Origin: Tannerellaceae bacterium | Lineage (GTDB): Bacteria; Bacteroidota; Bacteroidia; Bacteroidales; Tannerellaceae | DNA: 32,050 nucleotides | Direction: 5' to 3' | Assembly: GCA_031288515.1 (NCBI GenBank) | Contig: JAITRG010000281.1 | Location: 1-32,050 of the forward strand | Shown here: positions 1-6,331 of the stretch, piece after piece | Layout of the letters: the number at the start of each line of letters is the position of its first letter | Numbering within the stretch: the first letter of the stretch is position 1 | The notes under the pieces: model-generated | Told to the model about the DNA's origin: nothing | The model's database searches: none | What the model saw: the letters and a program-made list of their open reading frames with translations, nothing else | Made by a program: the position numbers and the translations under genes

Positions 1-1214
1 AGTACAATCGGATGGTTTTCGTCGCAAAGCGTATCGCCCGTACGAATATCTTTAAAACCGACGCCCGCGCCAATATCGCCACAACCAATCAGTTCCATTG
101 GATTCTGTTTGTTGGAGTGCATCTGGAACAAACGCGAGATACGTTCTTTCTTTTCAGAGCGCGAATTATATATGTACGAACCGGCATGTAATTCGCCGGC
201 ATATACACGGAAGAAGCATAAACGCCCTACATAGGGGTCTGTAGCAATCTTAAAGGCTAAAGCTGTTAACGGCTCGCCGGACTGAGGTTTGCGAACAATT
301 ATTTTGCTCGGGTCATTGGGGTCTGTTCCTTCGATAGAATCCGTATCCAGCGGACTCGGCAAATAAGCGCAAACCGCATCCAACAAGGTCTGGACGCCTT
401 TGTTTTTAAACGACGAACCACAGATCATCGGATTAATCTGCATGGCTAACGTCCCTTTGCGAACAGCCGCTCTGATTTCATCCTCCGTAATCGCAGAAGG
501 GTCGTCAAAGAATTTTTCCATCAAAGCGTCATCACATTCAGCCAGGGTTTCAAGCATCTTTTCTCTCCATTCATCCGCTTCGGCTTTCAAATCGGCGGGG
601 ATTTCTTCTATCGAATATTCAGCGCCCATTGTTTCATCATGCCAGAAAGTAGCCTTCATGGTTATCAGGTCTACTACGCCTTTAAATTTCTCTTCTGCGC
701 CGATAGGTATTTGTATCGGACAAGGACTTGCTCCCAATACGTCTTTAACCTGACGAACTACTTCAAAAAAGTTAGCGCCCGAACGGTCCATTTTATTTAC
801 ATAACCAATTCTCGGCACATTATATTTATCAGCCTGACGCCATACGGTTTCCGACTGAGGTTCTACGCCGCCCACCGCGCAAAATGCGGCAACCGCTCCG
901 TCAAGAATGCGTAAGGAACGCTCTACCTCAACCGTAAAGTCTACGTGCCCCGGGGTGTCAATAAGATTTATTTTAAATTTATTATTATCGTAATTCCAGA
1001 AAGTTGTTGTAGCGGCGGACGTAATCGTAATTCCACGTTCCTGCTCTTGCTCCATCCAGTCCATAGTAGCCGCGCCGTCATGCACCTCGCCTATTTTGTG
1101 CGTCAGGCCTGTGTAGAAAAGAATACGTTCCGAAGTCGTAGTCTTTCCCGCATCAATATGCGCCATGATACCGATGTTTCTTGTAAATTTTAAAAGTTCG
1201 TCACTTTTTGCCAT
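1..1214 (-). CDS. fusA: Elongation factor G, N-terminal 404 residues (partial at left edge)
   Basis: This is the translational GTPase that drives ribosomal translocation in the cytoplasm. The protein starts [20 protein letters not shown] and shows the P-loop [10 protein letters not shown], the switch I stretch with [10 protein letters not shown], the G3 motif DTPGH and the G4 motif NKMD. Domain II follows and the frame is open to the window edge, so domains III to V lie outside. It is the last visible gene of a str operon, 26 bp downstream of rpsG in the same direction. There is no in-frame stop or missing GTPase motif in the visible part. Bacteroidetes often carry a second EF-G paralogue; the str context marks this as the main one. 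Confidence 0.97.
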   Translation of the reverse strand, partial: MAKSDELLKFTRNIGIMAHIDAGKTTTSERILFYTGLTHKIGEVHDGAATMDWMEQEQERGITITSAATTTFWNYDNNKFKINLIDTPGHVDFTVEVERSLRILDGAVAAFCAVGGVEPQSETVWRQADKYNVPRIGYVNKMDRSGANFFEVVRQVKDVLGASPCPIQIPIGAEEKFKGVVDLITMKATFWHDETMGAEYSIEEIPADLKAEADEWREKMLETLAECDDALMEKFFDDPSAITEDEIRAAVRKGTLAMQINPMICGSSFKNKGVQTLLDAVCAYLPSPLDTDSIEGTDPNDPSKIIVRKPQSGEPLTALAFKIATDPYVGRLCFFRVYAGELHAGSYIYNSRSEKKERISRLFQMHSNKQNPMELIGCGDIGAGVGFKDIRTGDTLCDENHPIV

Positions 1215-1240
1215 TGTCTTTTTAATTCTCCTGTTACTTA

Positions 1241-1717
1241 TTAAAACCTAAAGTGGGCAAAAGCACGGTTGGCTTCTGCCATACGATGCATATCTTCTTT
1301 TCTTTTAAAAGCGCCACCCTGATTATTAAACGCATCTACAATCTCTGCAGATAATTTATCCGACATCGTTTTACCGCCTCTCTTACGGGCATAAAGGATA
1401 AGATTTTTCATTGAAATTGATTCTTTACGATCCGGGCGTATTTCAGTTGGAACCTGAAATGTAGCGCCCCCTACCCGGCGGGATTTCACTTCTACTTGCG
1501 GCGTAATATTATCAAGTGCAGCTTTCCAGATTTCGAGTGCGGATTTTTCTTCATTTGCCAATTTGGCTTTTACATTTTCTAAGGCAGAATAAAAAATACC
1601 ATAAGCGATATTCTTCTTGCCATCATACATTAAATGGTTTACGAATTTCGTAACCTTTACATCACCGAAAACAGGGTCTGGTAATACCTGTCTTTTCTTT
1701 GGTTTTGCTTTTCTCAT
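1241..1717 (-). CDS. rpsG: 30S ribosomal protein S7
   Basis: S7 binds the 3' major domain of 16S rRNA and nucleates assembly of the small-subunit head. The start chosen is the ATG at 1715-1717, giving [19 protein letters not shown] and 158 residues, the usual Bacteroidales length. An upstream in-frame ATG at 1774 would add 19 residues not typical of the family. The conserved core [20 protein letters not shown] and the C-terminal [18 protein letters not shown] are intact. It lies between rpsL (155 bp upstream) and fusA (26 bp downstream) and is probably co-transcribed with both. Confidence 0.97.
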   Translation of the reverse strand: MRKAKPKKRQVLPDPVFGDVKVTKFVNHLMYDGKKNIAYGIFYSALENVKAKLANEEKSALEIWKAALDNITPQVEVKSRRVGGATFQVPTEIRPDRKESISMKNLILYARKRGGKTMSDKLSAEIVDAFNNQGGAFKRKEDMHRMAEANRAFAHFRF

Positions 1718-1872
1718 TTCGTTTTCAAAATTTTTGTTCTCGTTTCTTGGTTGCCTCTGTTTTTTAGCCTTCAACGATTCCTCCGAATCATTTACTCAAC
1801 CCTAATAAGTCTTTCCAAATAACTCAAACCAGCTTTAATACTTAATTTAAAATCTCAGTTTGAAGGGATAAA

Positions 1873-2295
1873 TTACTTCTTCTTAACCGGGGCTTTAGTT
1901 GCGCCGGCCTTAGCTGCAACGCCTGGTTTCGGGCGCTTGGCTCCATATTTAGAGCGCCTTTGCGTACGGCCATTTACTCCGGCGGTATCTAACGTCCCAC
2001 GTACAATATGATAACGTACCCCCGGAAGGTCTTTCACGCGGCCGCCACGTACAAGTACAATCGAGTGTTCTTGCAGGTTATGCCCTTCTCCCGGAATATA
2101 AGAGTTCACCTCTTTACCATTTGTTAAACGTACTCTCGCTACTTTACGCATTGCAGAGTTAGGTTTTTTAGGGGTTGTTGTATACACTCTCACGCATACG
2201 CCACGTCTTTGCGGACAGGCGTCCAATGCCGGAGATTTACCTTTAACCGCCAAAGTTTCCCTTCCTTTTCTCACTAATTGCTGAATTGTAGGCAT
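1873..2295 (-). CDS. rpsL: 30S ribosomal protein S12
   Basis: S12 sits at the decoding centre. The start at 2293-2295 gives [13 protein letters not shown] and 140 residues; the open frame extends upstream to 2364 but lacks family similarity there. Lys43 (in [10 protein letters not shown]) and Lys88 (in GGRVKDLPG) have the streptomycin-sensitive wild-type identity, and Asp89, the usual methylthiolation site, is present. The C-terminus carries an Ala/Lys-rich tail ([16 protein letters not shown]) longer than the E. coli protein; such tails occur in Bacteroidetes S12. It is the first gene of the str operon. Confidence 0.97.
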   Translation of the reverse strand: MPTIQQLVRKGRETLAVKGKSPALDACPQRRGVCVRVYTTTPKKPNSAMRKVARVRLTNGKEVNSYIPGEGHNLQEHSIVLVRGGRVKDLPGVRYHIVRGTLDTAGVNGRTQRRSKYGAKRPKPGVAAKAGATKAPVKKK

Positions 2296-2361
2296 TTTTT
2301 TTCTTTTTAAACTTTGAATGTATTTTAAAATATTATTTCTTTCGTTTTTTATTTCAGGCTG

Positions 2362-2443
2362 CAAAAATACACATTATTTCCGAATAACCAGCAAGTTAAA
2401 CGTGAAATATATGTTTTTTCAGCGCGAAAGCGGCACAAAGGTA
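2362..2443 (-). promoter_or_regulatory. Candidate str operon promoters (two -7 boxes)
   Basis: Two matches to the Bacteroidetes -7 consensus TAnnTTTG lie upstream of rpsL on the minus strand: TATTTTTG (complement of 2362-2369) and TACCTTTG (complement of 2436-2443). The proximal box would give a leader of roughly 60 nt. A good TTTG -33 element at ideal spacing was not found for either. The assignment rests on motif match and position only. Confidence 0.55.
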
Positions 2444-2582
2444 GCTATTTGTCCCCTTTGCTCCATAAACGGCTCTGCACTATTTTAATATATTTAAGTT
2501 TTTTTTGCTATCGAAAAGAAAGGTTGTAACTGAGATTCGACCGTATGTATTTCATGATATATATGGTTTTTAAATATTTTCT

Positions 2583-2734
2583 CTATTTGATGCAATAAGG
2601 TTCTGTAAATTCCACTTTTGTATTATCAGGGGTTACAAGATTTAGCAGCCATCTTTTTGTCCTTCCGATAGAAGGTCTGTTTATCTGTTGCTTTCCTCAG
2701 CCAAAAAGAGGGTTAATAATATAAATTTTCTCAT
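2583..2734 (-). pseudogene. Possible frameshifted small secreted-protein gene
   Basis: On the minus strand a -7 box TATCTTTG (complement of 2771-2778) is followed by an ATG at 2732-2734 encoding MRKFILLTLFLAEESNR and then a stop, which looks like a signal peptide cut short. In another frame a plausible protein tail continues directly (INRPSIGRTKRW..., ending VEFTEPYCIK and stop at 2583-2585). A single indel near the AGA TAA codons would join the two into a product of about 50 residues. The protein is not recognised. It could be a coincidence of short frames, so confidence is low. Confidence 0.35.
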
Positions 2735-2856
2735 AACATCACTGGCATCATTCTTATTAGATTATTTTCACAAAGATAACAGCTTTTTTTATTCATGCGA
2801 TCCAAGCGATTATTCCGTTAGTCGTACAGGTATAATTGTCTACCTTCCCGAGTCTT

Positions 2857-3209
2857 TTTTCACTTCTTCTTTCAGCTTCCAGCCTTGTCGCAAAGAGTTA
2901 GCTCACAGAATGTAATCCTGAAATAATATCCTTTCAAAAAGTCAAGGTTAAGGTCGGCGAAAGGGAAAAATCATTACGATGTCCTTAGCAAACCATTATG
3001 ATAACTTTAAAAAAGCATTATGACGTCTCCAGGGAACCATCGTAATGGTTTACTGAAGGCGTCATAATGCTTTTTTATGAAATAAATACTTCTCTTCCGT
3101 TTCCGGCTGAAAGAAAGCCGAAGGATATTCTTTCAGTATTTTGTTTCATATTTTGTTCTGTAAATCACACATTTGCAACAAAGTTGAAAGCTGAAAGGAG
3201 AGGTGAAAA
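2857..3209. repeat. MITE-like intergenic repeat, copy A
   Basis: About 353 bp bounded by 38-bp terminal inverted repeats at 2857-2894 and 3172-3209 that agree at 32 of 38 positions by hand alignment; both contain CTTTCAGCTT. The arms show further inverted similarity inside (the left arm contains ATATCCTT and so does the complement of the right arm). The centre is a four-unit array of 22 bp. A related copy lies at about 16303-16642. There is no transposase frame and no clear target-site duplication. The right end abuts the stop codon of the ATPase remnant at 3210. The family is not one I recognise by name. Confidence 0.65.
2972..3070. repeat. Degenerate 22-bp tandem array inside repeat copy A
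   Basis: Four successive units of exactly 22 bp start at 2972, 2994, 3016 and 3038, each opening with CATTAYGA or CATCGTAATGG, followed by a partial fifth (CGTCATAATGC). Units are diverged but keep phase. The last unit (CATCGTAATGGTTTACTGAA) is the closest to those in copy B. Confidence 0.65.
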
Positions 3210-3668
3210 TCATACCTCAATTGACAATAGCCATTTCCATGCAGGAATTACTTCTATTGTAATCCCTTCCGTTTCAATCGACCGTTCTTCGTCACAGGTG
3301 ATGACGGTTAAACGTTCGGCAGGCATGAAACGGCTGAATTTCGCCAGGGCAACCGTTTCGCGTTTTTCCGTATCCCTGTCCGACAAGCTGTATGACGCCT
3401 GTATCGCCCATCGCTCGGAAGGAATATAAAAATCAATTTCTATGTTGTGGTTGTAAAAATAGAGATCGTCGCCGTAAAGGCGTTTTAAGGTAATAGCTAC
3501 CATGTTTTCGAGCAGGCGGGTTTCGGGATTGAACAGGAACAGGTTGAGAATGCCATTGTCGCAGAAGTAAAATTTGCGGTTGCTTTCCTTCCCGGCAAGT
3601 TTGGCCGTAATGTTCGGTACAGCAAACGCAATCCATGTTTCAAGCAAATGATCAACGTAATCAATGTA
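3210..3668 (-). pseudogene. C-terminal remnant of an AAA/DUF4143 ATP-binding protein
   Basis: The frame reads YIDYVDHLLETWIAFAVPNI and then YFCDNGILNLFLFNPETRLLENMVAITLKRL to a stop at 3210-3212. This is the DUF4143 C-terminal region of the AAA_14-type ATPases found in many copies in Bacteroidales. Intact members are about 400 residues with a Walker A/B ATPase domain first; only about 150 residues remain. No start codon with a plausible N-terminus exists: upstream the frame runs into DNA that is the promoter of the plus-strand gene at 3725. The gene was therefore truncated from its 5' side. Its 3' end touches the repeat at 2857-3209. Confidence 0.75.
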
Positions 3669-3710
3669 TATATGTTTTGCCTTCCACTGGTAATCTTCAT
3701 CGTTTTTATG

Positions 3711-3718
3711 TATTTTTG
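3711..3718 (+). promoter_or_regulatory. -7 box for the 3725 gene; leaderless or near-leaderless transcript
   Basis: TATTTTTG matches TAnnTTTG and ends only six bases before the chosen ATG at 3725. With the usual placement of this box the transcript would start within a few bases of the start codon. No TTTG is present at the expected -33 spacing. Confidence 0.45.
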
Positions 3719-3724
3719 TGGATT

Positions 3725-4747
3725 ATGAGAGTATTCGGATTTATCGTATTGCTGATAACAAACATATTCGCTGGTTTGGCTAAGGGAACTGTTGGAATTG
3801 CAGAAGCAAAGGTTAATACTGTAAATTTTGATAAGCCTTATCAGGACAGGTTAGTGAAACATATCATCCAGGGGAACGACGCCGCTCGTATATTCGAAAG
3901 TAAAATAAGCCGTGGCGAATTATATTATCAGGCGCTTGTGCCGGAAGGAAAGATTAAAGGGGCGCTGGTACTTCTGCCTGGCGCGTGGGAAGAAACGGAA
4001 AGCGTATTGAATCACAACAAACAACTATGCCGGCAGGCTTATGATAAAGGCGTCATGACGGTTGTGCCGTCGACCAACGCCTATATTTGTGTGGATACGT
4101 CTGCGCTTGATTTTTTGAATAAAACATTTGCCGATGTTATCGTGCGATATGGAGTGGCTGACGACGCGTTTGTTATTGGCGGTTTTTCTTTAGGCGGTAC
4201 CATAAGCCTGCGCTATACGGAAATGGCTTATGAAGGCGCCCGGCAAACGGCGATTGTCCCCTGCGCCGCTTTCAGTGTAGATGGGCCTGTTGATTATATA
4301 ACCTTATACCGGCAGTTTGAAACGAGCATCCGCAGAAATATGGATGAGGAAGCCGTAGCCGAAGCAACTTATTTCATTGACGGAATGCATAACGTATTTG
4401 GCGGTTCGCCCGAAGATACATATATTAATTATGTAAAGCGCTCGGTTTATACTCGGGGAGAGCCTGAAGGCGGCAACGCCCGATACCTGGCAACCGTCCC
4501 TGTCAGGGTATATGCCGACCCGGATATTGATTGGGCCATGAAATACCGTAAAAGAGATTATTATGATATGAACGCCTCCGGCCTAAGCGCTTTAATCGTC
4601 GAGCTGAACCTGCAAGGCAATGATAAGGCAGCGTTCGTCAACCGGCTGGGCAAAGGTTTCCGGTTGGACGGAACACGCCACCCTCACTCATGGAGTTTAC
4701 TGGATGCAGATGATTGTATAGAATGGATTTTAATGTACATGAAATGA
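3725..4747 (+). CDS. Exported alpha/beta-hydrolase-like protein
   Basis: A 340-residue protein beginning MRVFGFIVLLITNIFAGLAKG, a signal peptide or N-terminal anchor. The start at 3725 is preferred over the frame's first ATG at 3635 because it puts the signal sequence at the N-terminus and lies just after a -7 box. The nucleophile elbow GFSLGG places the candidate catalytic Ser at residue 155, and a His in RHPHSW near the C-terminus fits the triad. Substrate is unknown; an esterase or peptidase-like role in the periplasm is possible. The stop overlaps the next gene's start (ATGA at 4744-4747), suggesting translational coupling. Confidence 0.7.
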   Translation: MRVFGFIVLLITNIFAGLAKGTVGIAEAKVNTVNFDKPYQDRLVKHIIQGNDAARIFESKISRGELYYQALVPEGKIKGALVLLPGAWEETESVLNHNKQLCRQAYDKGVMTVVPSTNAYICVDTSALDFLNKTFADVIVRYGVADDAFVIGGFSLGGTISLRYTEMAYEGARQTAIVPCAAFSVDGPVDYITLYRQFETSIRRNMDEEAVAEATYFIDGMHNVFGGSPEDTYINYVKRSVYTRGEPEGGNARYLATVPVRVYADPDIDWAMKYRKRDYYDMNASGLSALIVELNLQGNDKAAFVNRLGKGFRLDGTRHPHSWSLLDADDCIEWILMYMK

Positions 4748-5325
4748 AAAAATATCACTTACTGCTCTTCATATTTTTACTGCAATATCCTGTAACAGCG
4801 CAGGATTTCTCAGTTGTCGACTCTTTCTTTTTCGGAAAAATTGCAGAAAAACAATCCGATTTTTATCTCTTTGAAAACGGCTCTCTCAAAAAGATTGATT
4901 CGAGGCGTCATTCTATTTATCACCATTTGCCGGCGGCTTTATCCGGCGGTGGCGGATGGTATGATTCATACGGCGGAGCAGTAAGCGCCGTTTCTGATTT
5001 TTATCTGTTGGCAGATTGGTTATTGAACCGGGATAAAAACCTGCATATGGATATCCTTCGTTACAATAGCTTGAAAATAATGCTTTCATACCAGACAGGC
5101 GAACTCACGGCATCCGGCCGGTCCAAATTTGGATTAGGAACAGGAATCGCAGTGGGAGATAATGGCGAAACAAAAGAAGCTTTTGGGGCAGGCTTTACCT
5201 GTCGAGTTGCCGCAGGGCTTTTATCATCTGATTGTTGTCTTTCTCATCCCGGATGGCTATACGGATATAGGGCCGGGAATGGGAAGCCGGCTTTGGTAGA
5301 ACAGTCTTTTATCAGTATATTATAA
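4744..5325 (+). CDS. Exported protein of unknown function with a disrupted C-terminus
   Basis: Start at 4744 (ATGA overlap with the preceding stop) gives MKKYHLLLFIFLLQYPVTAQ, a clear signal peptide with cleavage expected after TAQ. Total length is 193 residues. Residues 1 to about 150 form a unique sequence that I do not recognise, with a Gly-rich stretch (ALSGGGGWYDSYGG). From about 5195 the coding DNA is the antisense of a duplicated 3' end of the aminotransferase-fusion gene at 6129-7943, so the last 43 residues (from RVAAGLL on) are not native. The gene is probably truncated, and whether the product is stable is unknown. Confidence 0.5.
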   Translation: MKKYHLLLFIFLLQYPVTAQDFSVVDSFFFGKIAEKQSDFYLFENGSLKKIDSRRHSIYHHLPAALSGGGGWYDSYGGAVSAVSDFYLLADWLLNRDKNLHMDILRYNSLKIMLSYQTGELTASGRSKFGLGTGIAVGDNGETKEAFGAGFTCRVAAGLLSSDCCLSHPGWLYGYRAGNGKPALVEQSFISIL

Positions 5326-5393
5326 GAAGATAGAAGCTGGGCCGTTTAGTTTTTTCGGGATGTATTTCCTTGTGACGAGAAAAGTAATTGATT
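5195..5393 (-). pseudogene. Displaced duplicate of the 3' end of the nucleotidyltransferase/PLP-enzyme gene
   Basis: This segment aligns with 6129-6331 in the same orientation. The first 116 bp or so, from the stop codon TAA inward, differ at only about five positions, one of them a 1-bp insertion that shifts the frame; the remainder is more diverged, with several indels and in-frame stops. It is therefore a decayed copy of the last 65 or so codons of the gene at 6129-7943. It forms the left boundary of a segment with two small genes and supplies the foreign 3' end of the gene at 4744. Confidence 0.85.
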
Positions 5394-5397
5394 GATA

Positions 5398-5429
5398 TTT
5401 GAACAATATGAATATTCGTATTATATTTG
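5398..5429 (+). promoter_or_regulatory. Promoter of the small two-gene unit
   Basis: TTTG at 5398-5401, a 20-bp spacer, then TATATTTG at 5422-5429: a full match to the Bacteroidetes -33/-7 consensus. The leader to the ATG at 5458 would be about 25 nt. The promoter begins almost exactly where the duplicated segment ends. Confidence 0.7.
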
Positions 5430-5457
5430 TGTCGTCAAATCAAACAAAAGAGGTCTT

Positions 5458-5631
5458 ATGGGTATTGAAGAGAAGAGGAGGATCGCGAAAGAAATCTTTC
5501 TCTACTATGCAATGAAGTTGAAACCGGCAATGGATATAAAAGAACAGAGAGAATTAGTCAAACAGATAGATGCAATTTTAGACATGTATCTGGATTATTT
5601 AGAAAGTAAAAACAATTCAGCCTGTCAATAA
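5458..5631 (+). CDS. 57-residue charged helical protein, unknown
   Basis: MGIEEKRRIAKEIFLYYAMK begins a 57-residue product, all predicted helical by eye, rich in Lys and Glu, with no signal peptide or membrane segment and a single Cys near the end (NNSACQ). The start at 5458 is chosen because it follows the promoter at 5398-5429; the open frame upstream overlaps that promoter. It precedes the DUF5053-type gene by 25 bp and is probably co-transcribed with it. I do not recognise the family; the pairing is compatible with a small regulatory or toxin-antitoxin-like unit, but nothing in the sequence proves it. Confidence 0.6.
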   Translation: MGIEEKRRIAKEIFLYYAMKLKPAMDIKEQRELVKQIDAILDMYLDYLESKNNSACQ

Positions 5632-5641
5632 AAGCAGGCTG
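5618..5641 (+). other. Stem-loop spanning the stop of the 57-residue gene
   Basis: CAGCCTG (5618-5624) and CAGGCTG (5635-5641) form a perfect 7-bp stem with a 10-nt loop that includes the stop codon at 5629-5631. It is followed by TTAAAAAA rather than a T-run, so it is not a typical intrinsic terminator for the plus strand. It could modulate readthrough or translation of the next gene. Confidence 0.4.
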
Positions 5642-5656
5642 TTAAAAAAGAAAGAT

Positions 5657-6091
5657 ATGGAAGATATAAGAAATTTATTCCCAACAGAAGAAATGTATAA
5701 TGAATTTTTGTTGTTCCAACAGATGAATGATGAAGAACGGAAAAATTTTGCAAATAAAAATTCCATTCGTTTTAATTCATTAAGCAAGGAAGAGCAGAAA
5801 AAAGAATTGGCAGATATAAAATCAGGAATAGAAAAAACAGTCGAATTTACCGACGAAATAATTCTTATTGAAAAATTAGGACACCTTCCCGAATATGTTT
5901 CCTTCTCAAAAATAGCAAAAAAATATTTCGGTAAGACAAGCGGTTGGTTGTATCATCGCTTGAAAGGTACTTTAATAAATGGAAAACCGGTAAAATTTAC
6001 CGACGAACAAAAGAATAAACTGGCAGATGCTTTTGAAGAACTTTCCAAAGAATTTAATAAAGCCTCTGCGATACTTCGTTCTGTATCATAA
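5657..6091 (+). CDS. DUF5053-type protein
   Basis: A 144-residue soluble protein. Its second half has VSFSKIAKKYFGKTSGWLYH, then LKGTLINGKPVKFTDEQKNK and a C-terminal helix, the signature I associate with DUF5053, a Bacteroidetes family common in prophages and other mobile DNA. The block looks like a DNA-binding helix-turn-helix (IAKKYFGKTSGWLYHRL as recognition region), which is an inference. The N-terminal half (about 1-75) is a charged helical region. It is the second gene of a small unit inside the putative insertion, which supports a mobile origin. Confidence 0.65.
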   Translation: MEDIRNLFPTEEMYNEFLLFQQMNDEERKNFANKNSIRFNSLSKEEQKKELADIKSGIEKTVEFTDEIILIEKLGHLPEYVSFSKIAKKYFGKTSGWLYHRLKGTLINGKPVKFTDEQKNKLADAFEELSKEFNKASAILRSVS

Positions 6092-6128
6092 ATGGGTTGG
6101 TTAGACAAGACCGAGACTTGAAGAACTT

Positions 6129-6331
6129 TTACCTGTCGAGTTGCCGCAGGGCTTTTATCAACTGATTGTTGTCTTTCTCGTCCCGGATGGCTATACGGAT
6201 ATAGGGCCGGGAATGAAAGCCGGCTTTGGTTGAACAGTCTTTTATTAATATATTATAAGAATATAGAAGTTGGCTGCTTAGTTCTTTCGTTGTGTATTTT
6301 TCAGTGACCTCGCACAAGAAGTAATTGGCCG
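6129..6331. repeat. Right copy of the direct repeat (functional 3' end of the fusion gene)
   Basis: This is the intact partner of 5195-5393 and encodes the last 67 or so codons of the gene at 6129-7943. The repeat boundary coincides with the stop codon at 6129-6131; sequence outside it (6092-6128 versus 5158-5194) is unrelated apart from a few bases. Confidence 0.8.

Larger units (their letters stand above)
2296..3209. other. Gene-poor interval overview
   Basis: No intact gene is supported here. From right to left on the minus strand the interval holds the MITE-like repeat copy A (2857-3209), a probable decayed small secreted-protein gene with its own promoter (2583-2778), about 140 bp of AT-rich sequence with no recognisable feature (2444-2582), and the str operon promoter region (2362-2443). 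Plus-strand open frames such as the 75-codon one at 2688-2915 have no signal sequence or family resemblance. Confidence 0.6.
5394..6128. mobile_element. Putative small inserted element or remnant between direct repeats
   Basis: About 735 bp lie between two direct copies (5195-5393 and 6129-6331) of one gene's 3' end. The segment carries its own promoter and two small plus-strand genes, one of the DUF5053 type. The geometry matches an element that entered the 3' end of a coding gene, restored that end with its own copy, and left the original end on its far side. There is no integrase or transposase inside, so it may be a deletion remnant, or a cassette moved by homologous recombination. Confidence 0.45.

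Noticed and set aside
2688-2915. 75-codon plus-strand frame as a gene
   Set aside because: It overlaps the left end of the repeat and the candidate minus-strand pseudogene, has no promoter in place and no recognisable features.
2972-3070. CRISPR array
   Set aside because: Units are 22 bp, contiguous and diverged with no unique spacers, and no cas genes are nearby.
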